Source of the DNA: Polytrichum commune
Taxonomy: Eukaryota; Streptophyta; Polytrichopsida; Polytrichales; Polytrichaceae
Assembly: GCA_950295325.1 (NCBI GenBank)
Contig: OX485803.1
Location: forward strand, 36,223,554 to 36,287,553
Length of the DNA stretch: 64,000 bases
Direction: 5' to 3'
In this document: piece after piece, positions 50,361 to 61,186 of the stretch
Position numbering within the stretch: position 1 is the first letter of the stretch
Layout of the letters: each line of letters opens with the position of its first letter
Notes under the pieces: generated by a model
Database searches by the model: none
Seen by the model: only the letters and a program-made list of their open reading frames with translations
Told to the model about the DNA's origin: nothing
Translations under genes and position numbers: made by a program

Positions 50361-51789
50361 TATTCAACTTCAGTCATTGATTCTAAAAAGTTCACTACAA
50401 GCCAGGTTCCACTGTACAATGTCAAGGTGTGGTTGCCAAGAAACTTCCGTTGAGAGGGAGACTTTACCACTCTCATTAATACGTGTGTAAAGCAGTGACC
50501 ACGGAAATATAAGGGCCCTTGAAAATCATCCAAAGCCTGAACTATGAGAAACAAAAAAGCAATTTTGCAATAATTGGGCCCTTGGGCTTAGTGTAAAGAG
50601 AAAGTGGACTATGTTGAGGGACTGGAACATAGTTTATGGATAATTCAAATACTAGGTAGTTAAAGACACACCATGATAATATAATATATCTAGGAGTCAA
50701 TGGCGATTTTAATTGTTCGTTACAACTCCTAGTTTTGTGTGAGACCCACCTCTTTTTGATGGGCCCAACGTAATGTTTGGTAGACTATGAAACATTATCC
50801 ACTTAATGCCATGTAGGATACCATATATGTTTTTAATCCATTTGAATTTTTTTAGTCCCTCATGTCCTCAAGGTTTAGTATAAAGTGAACTTGAACAGTT
50901 TTTGGCTTCTCGACCAATCCCACACTTTGCATGTCATGGGCCAAGGGCCATCAAGCTCTAGTGTAAAGTGGCCCTAAAGTTGATACATAGTTCATTTTAT
51001 TCATTACTTGTAGTTGGTGCATAACCCCACATTTGCCATGTTAAACTATTGCTCCGTTGTAGATGCTCTCTTCCATGAAAACTCTAGAAATGTTGCACAA
51101 ACAACGCTCCCTCCCACTCTCAGATGGTGAGAGGAAATTATCGTACACGAGTGTACCTCTCATTCATTGAACATAAAAACATACCCCCTTTTGGTTTCTT
51201 GCCAATTCATCTCAAATGACCTTGGGTTAACTTATTTGGGGTCTTTAAAAGTAATTCCTCTATCAAACCAACTAGAAAAAACATACGTTTTGAACTACAT
51301 ACTAATTTGGGGCTTTTCGTTGTTGGATGGTGAGATGACACGCGTGTATGATAACTCCCTCTCTACCTCTCGGATGCAGCTTCGAATTCATGGCATTTAC
51401 GTAAACTCATCCATCGTGGATGAATGGGGCTCCAATTTAAAATGTACCCTATAAGATTGAGAGCTGATTCATTCCAATTCAACACCCCTAGACTAATTCG
51501 GGTCCCTCATTCTATTTCTGGAGTCATTTTCCCCCTTAAAATACACATTTACATATTATAGTACAATTCACTACGTTGTCACCTTTGTAATGGATGGGTT
51601 TACGTAGACAACACGAATCCCTAGCCCTTGGATGTTGTCATCATGGAATGCACCACCAAGCAAGACTTAGAATAACATATATATAATACACTAAATCCTT
51701 GATTTATGCAACAATTTCTATGCAACAATTCCCTCTCCCCCAAACAGTGATTTGAATGCACAAAGACAATTTTTCTCATGATCTAGTGA

Positions 51790-52260
51790 TGCCCACCGAG
51801 GACCAGAATCTGACTGATACTTTGACATCGGTCAAAAGTTCTTTGATACCATTACTGATAAAGTGTATTGATACCATGCATCCAACTATTATGATATGCT
51901 GCTCCAACATTGATAGTTACCCATAGTGGACTCGTATTGTCATTGTATAATAATAATAATAATTGGTTATCACAAAATGATTTCAATGAGGATTTCACAT
52001 TTTTTTTAATACCAACATGTGTGAGTATGTTTGTTTTTGATATCACACGGGTCTGTATACCATGATGCAAGGACCTTCACACCTAGGTAAAATCGCCCAG
52101 GTGTGGATGTGGTTTAGAATGGAATCGACTACTACAAATAGTAGTCGATTCCACTATTGAGATACCTACTGAATATCACTATTTGATTGGTGGTACAATT
52201 TCGACACCCATGGGTAGGTTCTTTGATAACAATTTTTAACGATGTTGATTATTGGTACCA
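51790..52260. repeat. Dispersed repeat related to 24140-24500, with a perfect hairpin
   Basis: Shares GATACCATTA.T.ATAAA.TGT, CCTTCA.ACCTAGG.AAAA and ACCATGCAT with 24140-24500 and weakly with 5230-5560. Inside it, 52120-52153 is a perfect 14-bp stem (TGGAATCGACTACT) with a 6-nt loop. Confidence 0.5.
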
Positions 52261-52262
52261 TA

Positions 52263-52474
52263 CATTTTGGCTGCTAGTTACAGATGAACCGATTGAGTTT
52301 GAGAAATAACCAGTTGAAGTTCAAGACTTCGGGAAAATGACCGATCAATTTACATGAATTTGTAGAATATATCCCAGTTTGGTAGAGAAAACCGAAAGAT
52401 ATCACGTGTAATTGGTAAGAATTAGAAACACTAGGATATCAACCGATTATGCCCAAAATTCTACCTGGACATTG
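52263..52474. mobile_element. hAT-like MITE family, copy 5
   Basis: Core TAGTTACAGATGAACCGATT and end TTCTACCTGGACATTG. It directly precedes copy C of the dispersed 300-bp family (52505 onward). Confidence 0.65.
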
Positions 52475-52504
52475 GTATGGATGTGTATGTGTTGACTTTA
52501 AGGT

Positions 52505-52850
52505 TGAGGCATCTACAACCGATAAAATAAGAGAGTTCGAATAGCGGGGAATTATTTTTGCTTGCGAAGCAAAATATCAAAGGAGAATACAATTTTTTTT
52601 AAAAAAATTCACGAATATGGAAATTGCTATAAATTTTGAAGCATACATTTTAGGGTTACACATAGTCGATCTTTAGATTAACCCATAATCATTCATCTCA
52701 ATCCTACTCTTTGGCTACAACAACTATCAAAATTCTCATGAGGGTAATCAATCATAAGCCGCCACCACATAAATTTTAACTTTGCTCGCCTAAAAAATAT
52801 AAATTTCATTTATGTTGGCACTACATGATCCTATTGTGCGGTTAGGGGCT
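52505..52850 (+). repeat. Dispersed ~300-bp family, copy C
   Basis: Contains AACCGATAAAATAAGAGA, CACGAATATGGAAATTGCTA, GTTACACATAGTCGATC and GTAATCAATCATAAGCCGCC. Confidence 0.75.
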
Positions 52851-55800
52851 ATGTACACCATCCACCATGAAGTCATCTTGTAGTTAAGGTTTTTGCTAGG
52901 TTTCCAACTAACCCAAGGAAACAACCTAGGGACCAAGTCTCAAGGAAGACTGAGCTAGTGTCTCTAAGGGTTAATGTCACATTGGATTCATGACTCTAAT
53001 AACAATATAGGTCTTTTACTCGTTCATTACTTTCTATATTAAACCTCATCTCCACTCTCATGGTTCATTGTGCTTTCTTGATCGCGTGTGATTCAATCCA
53101 ATGTGTGGGACTCCTATCATTTCATCCTTCAAATTAGTTGTGAAGCTCAAAAGCTTGGCAAATAGTCCTATATCCTCCCTTCCGAGTGTAATAGTCTTGT
53201 AAATGTCATTTCTCTAATGCAATTAGTCTTTGTTATCTCATGTGTGTGTTGTTTAATTAGATCTTGCTTAAATGTGAATTTCCATAAAAAGAAGAAGAAG
53301 GGTATAGTTAAGTTTGCTCACGGTTCAGCAATTCAATTTCAAAAGACTATAGCCACCATTTTCATATGAAAGTAAAATTTGGTGTCTCAAGCCTGTAAAC
53401 ATCACTTTATAGTATGTAGATTTGTACATGCAATCACATTGTCTCTCAAAATGAATCTAGCAATAAGCAATTTCATATAGCCAAATGACAAGGTCAAGTT
53501 AAATAAATCTTACTTTGTTTGGCAATTAATCCTATACCTTTCTCTCATTCATTTATACTACTCACATTTACTTAAACTGCTCTCAGAGTAATTAAATCTC
53601 TCTCTCTCTCTCTCTCTCTCGCGTTATTGTTCAATACCATGATTTTAAGTTTTATAAATATGAACCTTCAAAATATTCACTTAGCAAAAGTCATTTTTAC
53701 AAAAAGACGACTATAAGCACATGATATCCTTAATATACATGCATGGAAAGCGATCATGCTTACCATACTAAAAAGGTAATAAGGTTATGGAGGAATAGGG
53801 TAATGTAACCACAGTTAAAGATGTAACTCACATCTTTATCTCATGGTTAAAATAGGGTTTAGAAGAACTTAATTACCACAGGTAAGAACTCCAATATAAA
53901 CCCTTAACCCTAAAATGAGCCTCTCTTCTACCATTCATACAAACGCAAGGTGAGGTAACTCTTGGAGTACTCACCAAAGGGGTAGATACGTGAGGAAGGT
54001 GAAGGAAACTTGGGCTAATCACCAAGAGGAGTATTCTACTTGGGGTGACTCAATCATGGCTAAGGAACAAGTTTGAACACCCATTTGTCATTTTGCAATG
54101 AGTGTTACATTTTGAAAAATTGCTATGCATTTGATGAAACATAAAGGTGTGTGACATGGATAACAACTGGGTCCTGTTGTTATTTACCTCGTGTACGTAA
54201 CTAATCCTCAAATGTTTGTTGGTTGGTTGCATGGGCACAGGTGAGGCAGGCCCTTCACACTTACAATACGATGGTGTATTGGGATTATGACATTTTATGC
54301 ATATATTGTGGTTGATGTTACTAGGAATGTTTCCCTTGTAAGCACTCCATATATAGAGCAGATGGGGTATACATCACGGGGGGTGCACTTCATTGTCAAG
54401 TTGAACACCACGTGCGATAAAACAAAATCTACTTTTTACATAAAGCATCACCAAAATGGTTCAAAAGTTTATGATTTTTTTTTCATGAGTAGATATACAT
54501 AGTATCTATTACATAGTAAAAATTGGTAACCAAATTTGATGATTTGTTTTTTTTTATAAAACATACCGTTTCTAACTAGAATGACGCAACATTGAACTAA
54601 ACAAATTACTAAAAAAAATGAAGATGACTAAAAATTTCAAAAAAATATACAAAAGATATTATCAATGGTTATGTGTATGTAGAAAAAATATCATAATTTT
54701 AAAAATTATCTATGGCATGTAATATAGGGTAGCAAACTTTTATCGCACGTGGTTATGAAATGTAAGGGGGTGTGATCCCCCCGTGGTATACATACCCTAG
54801 GGTAAAAGCACGAGGATAGTAGGTTAAACTTGCAAGGTATGGGGTAGTCAAGAACAATGGTTTGGTATATGATACAATTAGATGATAGAAACCCTAAGTA
54901 TGGCATATATTCTTGCAAAGCAAAATAAGTTGTGGTACAACAAGTCTATACTATACAATATATTGTGTTAGACTTGAGAACAAACAACTTCATCATGCAA
55001 AAATGATACTGTGTAAATCAGTAAGAAAATGCATTAGTGGTAGAAAGAGTTATGTCAAAGTTCCCACCCACCCACCCACCCTTGTATGGCAATAAGGAAG
55101 ATTTTGAAGGATTTGGCCTCTGAAAAGAGGAAGTTCAAGCTTTGCAAAAAGTTTTGAAAAGTCAGCTCTCTCTCCTATTTCTTTGCTTATGGCCAATCTT
55201 TCTTTCTCACCTTACCAGTTTGTGAGAATATAGCATGTTTTTACTTTATGTTTTCATTGTAATCTTCATTGATTATCATCAACCTACATCTGAATTGGTA
55301 ATCTTACACCAACTATATTCTGATTCATTTGCAATATGCTTGTTATCATCCAATTTGTCATGATTGTTACTCCTATAGTCTGTTGAAGTTTCACTTAACT
55401 CTAGCTATAGCTAAAATAACATGAAGTAATGAAATTCATGCTCTCTCAAAAGTTAGGTCTTGTCCTAACATCTCAAGATCACTTGATCACTTGGTTGCGT
55501 GGCTAATTTTATCATGGCCATACTCTCCACGAATTCCAATGGTTATAGTCTAACTTCTTATTAATCAACACAATTGATTCAATACAATCTCAAATTCACT
55601 CACACTTTATCACTGTGACCACACTCTATGTGTCATCTCTTTCACTTAATATAATCACATTCCAATCACAAAAAAACTCACGATATGATTTTGATTACAA
55701 TTGATCAAGGTTTCAAAAGTGTTACCATGTTATATCATGGTTAACTTATTTTCTTTCTATAAAATACATCGTCTATAGCCTATGCTCTTGGCACATGATT

Positions 55801-57240
55801 CCATAGCTATAATCCTACGATTCATCTCTATCTCTTGCTCCAAGCCTATAGCTTGCGCTAGCTCTCACTAGCTCTCACACCTATAATCTGATTTTTCTAA
55901 TCCAAATGATACGTCTTTCTCGTAAGAGCGACCTTCCTTATCGCCAGACCTCTCCGGCAACCACCAATAGGCTGACAATCGTAGGCAACCAGATATAGCC
56001 TCTGATTCACACTACATTTAGCTTTAGGATGTCATTTCGAATCAATTTTCTAGTAATTCATTTTCTGCTGCTAGTAGGAACAACCTATAGCCAAAAAATT
56101 CATACTACACTTCCCAAGGCCATCTAAAATATGTGATTGGCTGTTGAACTCGTCTCGGGGCCACTTTGGTTTACAAGAAGGAAAAAAAATAAATGTGAGA
56201 GTGACCATGGAGTTCGAGGTCCCCCAAAAACATATTTTAAGGCCTACATTATCCCACTAACATGGTCCAACGGGTTTTGCGGTGGGAGAGGCAAAAGAGA
56301 TACTCTTATAGAAAAAAGCAAGGGGGTGGTAGAGAAACATTTTTGTATAATATTTTTTTAATGAATATTGTTTTTGGGAAAGAAGATGAAGACAAGAAAA
56401 TAGTCAAACTTGATATTCTTTTTCTTTCTTTCAAAACTATCATTCTGGAGCATATATCAAAAAAAAATTATATAAAAAAATCTGCACATTGACTTTTTGG
56501 TGCATTTTCATTCCTCTTGATCCACATTTGGTTTACACCTAGTGAAGAGCCCATAGACTTTGTAAATTGATTCGTTAAAAAGTCGGACCAAGAAAGTCGG
56601 ACCATGAAACAAGGCCATCTTCCATGGTCCGACTTCATGGTCCATGGTGTAAACCGTCCCTTAGATGGACCCAGTCCGAGTATGGATGTGTTGACCTTAG
56701 TTGAGGCTGATGCATGGGTGACACCAAACCCCCCCAATTAAAGATGATCCGGAGAGCTCCAAAGATAGTAACTTAGTCCGAGAGACCCAAAAATGCTTTG
56801 GGGACCCCACTTTCCACACGGGCCAATTGCTGTCCCATGTGACACAAGCACACCCACTGACAATTTATATTTAATTACCTAGACACCACCTTGAAACATG
56901 AAGCTCTTGAACGTGCTATCTTATTACCTATGTTTGGGGAAAACCGACGGCTACTTCATTATCAGCCGATGGATTTCCCCTCATGGCCGGTCCAAATTTC
57001 CAACCATCGGATGGCAATCCGACTGTAATTTCAATCTTCCGGCAATGAGCCGATGGACCAGAAAATGTCCCGGAAATGTAGCCGATTCTTCTTGTGAGTT
57101 ATTGGATTTCAGCCAGAAGCATCCAGAGCGCTATTTGTCTGGGGCATCTGATGATGCACTTGCGGAAGTACCCTAAACCTTAAACTTTTTGAATTATGCA
57201 ACCTTTCCATGACCAAATCCAATTGCTTCTATGAAGAATT
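52851..57240. other. Intergenic, no gene seen
   Basis: A CT microsatellite at 53597-53620, CCCA repeats at 55066-55081 and a hairpin at 56597-56632 (AGTCGGACCATG/CATGGTCCGACT). An open frame at 56898-57176 (92 codons) has no recognised motif. Confidence 0.5.
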
Positions 57241-57244
57241 GGGG

Positions 57245-57300
57245 GACCCTTGGCCTTCAAGCGGTGAAGACATTGCTAGGTTCAATTCCTGCCAAGGATA
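57245..57300 (+). repeat. Possible tRNA-derived SINE head
   Basis: TTGGCCTTCAAGCGGTGAAG resembles a Pol III A box, and GGTTCAATTCC about 30 nt downstream (57282-57292) fits a B box. The cloverleaf is not complete, so it is not called as a tRNA gene. Similar isolated B boxes occur on the minus strand at 18429-18439 and 24133-24143. Confidence 0.3.
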
Positions 57301-57582
57301 TTAACTCTTCAAATTTAAAGTTTTGAACATGCCTTTCTTTTCACTTATTCAAGATTTTGTACTAAGAAATGATTTCTAATAACTTTTCATACATTTTTAA
57401 AACAATTAGTGCCGATATGAATTCCATTTAATCGGATATTGGCCAATGAAAAATATGAAAATATAGGCAATTGGCTGATTGATTTTACAAAAGACCAGCT
57501 CTTGCCAATGTAAATTGGAAAAAATCCGACCCTTCGTAGCAACTACCGACAATTAGCCACTAAGGCTTCAAAAACTTCCTGA

Positions 57583-58521
57583 CGTACGTTAAGGGCAGCT
57601 TCGGCACAAAATAATTCTAAAAATAGACGCCCAAATTTTTGGAATATTATTGTCATTTTTTGACGAATATAAAATTAATTATTTTTCAAAATTGCCGAAA
57701 AGTAAGAAATTTTTACTTCTCACTAGAGTTTTACTTACAGTGGAAGCATATGTGAATTTTGAAAGAGAGAAGGTGCTCCTTTTGTAATCAAGCTCACTTA
57801 CATTAGTCCACAAAGAATATGGGTTAAGAAGTAGCAAGACTCTAGGTGAGGCTTTTCAAATGTGTTGTACACAAATTTTTGGAGTCCAATTGAGCATAGA
57901 AGATGAAGTTTTATAGGATTTTGTCCAACTAACAAAAGTTGAGAAATCAATCCTTCTTCCACCTCCAACAAGTTTTGTGTCAAAATAAGTCTTTATGCAA
58001 AAGATATGGACAAAACATTGCAGCCGTGTAAAGATCAAAAAATTAAAATGCGTTCATAACAGTTTTTCGGAGCTCATTTGTGCATAGAAGATCAACTTTT
58101 TTGGAATTTGTTGGTCTAAGAACAGTTTAGAAATCAAGTAATCTTTCACCTCCAACAAATTTTATGTCATTTGAAGACTCTATGCAAATGTTATGCGAGT
58201 TATAAAAATGAAGTCTAACTCGGTGCTTCACCTCAAAGTTTACATATCCCATATGCATTGTTGAACACAACTCCACTCTATTTGCATAAAGCACAGAGCA
58301 ATCTCTACTCTTCACTCATATCTTACTTGTCATTCAATGCAAGAGAGATGTACAAGATATAAGCTTAAATAGAAAATGAAAAATGAATTTAAGCTGAATT
58401 TTAAAAATTAAAAGAGAAAATTGCCAAAAATATGAATATACTATTTCTAGGTGCCGAACACTATTTTTTTACTTTTAATAATTATTCGGCAAGAGAGCGC
58501 CGAAGCTGCCCTTAACGTACG
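57583..58521. mobile_element. Non-autonomous DNA transposon with perfect 23-bp TIRs
   Basis: The left end CGTACGTTAAGGGCAGCTTC+GGC (57583-57605) is the exact reverse complement of 58499-58521. The 939-bp element has no transposase frame. It contains an internal direct duplication (about 57895-58000 and 58085-58190, sharing CCACCTCCAACAA.TTTTGTGTC). TTAAGGGC inside the TIR would fit a TTA target site of PIF/Harbinger type, but the symmetry extends further outward, so the exact ends and target duplication are unsettled. Confidence 0.8.
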
Positions 58522-58623
58522 GTATTACCACCTTCAAACAATGCGCCTAATGCAAGGTCCAAGATGCCAATAGTAGTGCCCGTGAAGTTTTAGGGCATAG
58601 TTGGTCAAGATCCTAGTGTTTCT

Positions 58624-58779
58624 AAGGGCCACTTCACACTATGGCCGTCAAAGTCGAGAGGCCGTGGGATTGAGTGGCCAAGCTTTATTGAGAGCCCAAA
58701 GAAATGGGCTGAAAATACATAGCCAATAAAATAATAGGAATTCGGAGCCTTCGGCCAGGCATAGTGTGAAGCCTCCAAA
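58624..58779. mobile_element. Short MITE immediately upstream of the retroelement
   Basis: GGGCCACTTCACACTATGGCC at the left and the complement of GGCTTCACACTATGCCTGGCC at the right form imperfect TIRs of a ~155-bp element. A TAA precedes the left end. Related ends (TAAGGGCCACTTCACAC) occur at 36366, which fits a Tourist-like family. Confidence 0.55.
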
Positions 58780-59579
58780 GTGTCACGTGAGGTGACATCG
58801 GGGGCTAAGTTACGTCAATTTAGGAGTAAATGGACTCCATTAGGAGTGCATGTGTGTTGGGATGAATAACGGACTCCATTGGGAGTCCTAGTTAGTTGTT
58901 CATCCACTCCATGGATGAACTCCACATAGGATTGGGGTTGTATGGAGAGGAAGGCCCCTTGACTTGCCATTGTTGTCAAGTCAAGTCTTGTGAGTATGTT
59001 TTGAGAGAGAGAGAGCTTGTTGTTGCTTTCTCATGGCTACGGTGTAGTAGATTATGAGTAAAACCTTTGCATTCTTTCTTCACCACTTGCACTCTTGGAT
59101 TCTCCCTTCGTGGAGTGAGAGATAGCTTGACTCTTGTGTGTGAATTTTAGAGTTTCTTAAGCTTTATAAGGAGACATTTTAGTTTCTTAAGCTTTGAGAG
59201 AGAAACCCTCATACTTGACAACAATGGCTCAAATTTTTCATTTTTTGGTTGTATTTCTGAGCTAGAATGGCCCAGTATTGAGAGCAAATGAGTGATACAA
59301 GTGTTTGAAAGCTTAGTTTGTCATTTCTTGCAGCCCTCAAGAAGATTTTGAGAGAAATCTTCCCATTTTTCTTTTGTTGTCTCTTTGTGTTTTCTTCAAG
59401 TGTTGATGGTTGAATCTTGAGATTCCATTTGGTCTTAAGATTCTCAAGTCACATTATTCTTGCTTGCAATTTGTAAAAGCAAAGTTTTTTTTAAAAAAAT
59501 TTTTTTACAAACAAACACAAACCAAACTTACAATCCGAATTTTTTATAATTTTTTTTGAGCTCCGGAGCTCCACGGACA

Positions 59580-59745
59580 CTCTTGGAGCTCCAATTCTGC
59601 ACCCGGGGGCGGCAAAATCCCGGGCCGGGGGCGGGCGGGCGGCGCCAGCCGGGCCCCGCGGCGAGGTGGCAGCGGGCGGGCGACAGCCTGGCCGAGGTGG
59701 CAGGCGGCGCCAGCCTGGCCCCCCCTTAAATTGCGGCTCCATGGC
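59580..59745. other. GC-rich, CpG-rich block in the retroelement leader
   Basis: A ~165-bp block of G/C runs (GGGCGGGCGGGCGGCGCCAG, and GAGGTGGCAG repeated at about 59663 and 59693) sits in an otherwise AT-rich window, about 750 bp upstream of the gag ATG. CpG dinucleotides are frequent. It is followed by a low-complexity TTAATTAA-type tract (59765-59960). It may be a promoter-like or structured leader element. Open frames in it on the minus strand are Pro/Ala/Arg low complexity. Confidence 0.7.
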
Positions 59746-60035
59746 GGCTTCAAGGTAAGCCTCCCTTAATTAGGCTAGTTAACTTAATTAACTTAATTAA
59801 CTTAGTTAATTAAATTAGGTTAGCTTAATTAGGTTAGGTTCATTAGTTTAAATTAATTAAGTTAGGTTGAGTTAAATTAAATTATTTAAGTTAATTCATT
59901 TAAGTTAATTAAGTTAATTAAGTTTATTTTTATTTTTATTTTTGTTTAATTAAAACAAATATTTTTATTTTATTTTATTTTATTTTCATATTTTTCCTTT
60001 CACCTTTCAAACTTGGCATCCAATTCTCACAAACT

Positions 60036-60335
60036 TTGAGGTTCAAATTTGGGGGCATACTAGCTCCGATTGGAGTGAAATTTGAGCCTATCTTGTGTGA
60101 AATTTGCCAAGGAATCCAATGGTGTAATTGGATTGTTGATTGGAATTCAAAATCATTGCTGAAATTATTAATTTCAACGCTGATTTTTGTTTTTGGGAGC
60201 AAATTAACTCCGAACGGAGTGAAATTTGAGCCTAATTTGTGTGAAATCTTCCTAGGAGTCCATTGGTGCACTTAGTTTGTTGATTGGAGTCCATAATCAC
60301 CTTGGAAATGAGCCTTTTCAACGCTGATTTTTCAT
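60036..60335. repeat. Two-unit direct repeat in the retroelement leader
   Basis: Units at about 60036-60190 and 60190-60335 share CCGA.TGGAGTGAAATTTGA, CAATGGTG/CATTGGTG, GTTGATTGGA and TTTCAACGCTGATTTTT. The offset is about 150 bp. It lies just before gag and could be part of the packaging or LTR/leader region. Confidence 0.7.
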
Positions 60336-60487
60336 TTTAATTACCAATCTCAAACCTTTGCACAATTTTGGAATTCTGGGGGCATAAACACTTGGCATTT
60401 GGCAAGGGATTGCCATTTAGATAGCCCACAACAGGTGCAGGTTGCCATTACCTTGTAGATAGTTGCAGGTACTCAAGTGATTATTTT

Positions 60488-61186
60488 ATGGTGCAAACTA
60501 GGAGCCGATATTATCGATCTCCATCACCAGATTACTTGGAGGACGTGCATACCACAAATCTTGAGCCAGAGGTAGATACCAACGAGGCTTTTGAGCCTAT
60601 TTCGGCGTTGGACACTACTAGTAGGCTTCAAATTTGGAGTGTCGGCACGTTCGACGAAATGGAGGACGATCGCCACAATTCAGTGCGTGATCGGTTTTCA
60701 GGTCGAGCTGGGGGCATTTCCTTGCCCGATTGGAAACTCCGGTTTCGTACCTGGATTAAGGAGAAACGCCAAAGGTCTTCCAATTTCAATGATTGGTATG
60801 CCTTTGAACTTCTGCCTCAACATTTGGAGTATGAGGCACTCCAAACTTATGAACGCTGGACAGAGGGTCATCAGCGACAACTTTGGGAGGTGGAGCAGTA
60901 TTGGGAGGCTCGGGTTGAGCTCATTTCAACCCTTAAGGATGGGGCGGTTGCTACCTTAGCTCCACCCACCTTAAAGGAGGAGGAATCGCCGGCGGAGTCT
61001 AAGGACACGGAACTGGCACTTGGGCCAATGGTGGCTAGCAGTAGCACGGCAACCCTTTCACGGGTGGCACGTGCTACACAGGCAACATTGATAGCTGTTG
61101 GTCCACCACCTCCGTTTGATCCCCTTACTGAATTTGTCGCACATTTGGAAGTGGAGTATGGTGGGTTTCGGCGAGACCAGATGTAG
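60488..61186 (+). CDS. Retroelement Gag, N-terminal part, ending at an in-frame TAG
   Basis: 232 residues from ATG (MVQTRSRYYRSPSP). The body is Trp/Arg/Glu rich (WKLRFRTWIKEKRQRSS) and has a Pro/Ala/Thr-rich stretch near 175-215. The frame meets TAG at 61184-61186 and continues in the same frame through typical Gag helical sequence (RIQDFRREKDD, LVKIFLSKIDKRLLEL), so the stop most simply interrupts a single Gag-Pro-MTase polyprotein. CAG to TAG by cytosine deamination would explain it. Programmed read-through is possible, but the downstream context (CGC ATC) is not one of the well-known strong read-through contexts. Nothing here resembles a host gene. Confidence 0.8.
   Translation: MVQTRSRYYRSPSPDYLEDVHTTNLEPEVDTNEAFEPISALDTTSRLQIWSVGTFDEMEDDRHNSVRDRFSGRAGGISLPDWKLRFRTWIKEKRQRSSNFNDWYAFELLPQHLEYEALQTYERWTEGHQRQLWEVEQYWEARVELISTLKDGAVATLAPPTLKEEESPAESKDTELALGPMVASSSTATLSRVARATQATLIAVGPPPPFDPLTEFVAHLEVEYGGFRRDQM

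Noticed and set aside
59491..59753. Minus-strand Pro/Ala/Arg-rich frames
   Set aside because: Low-complexity translation of the GC-rich block in the retroelement leader.
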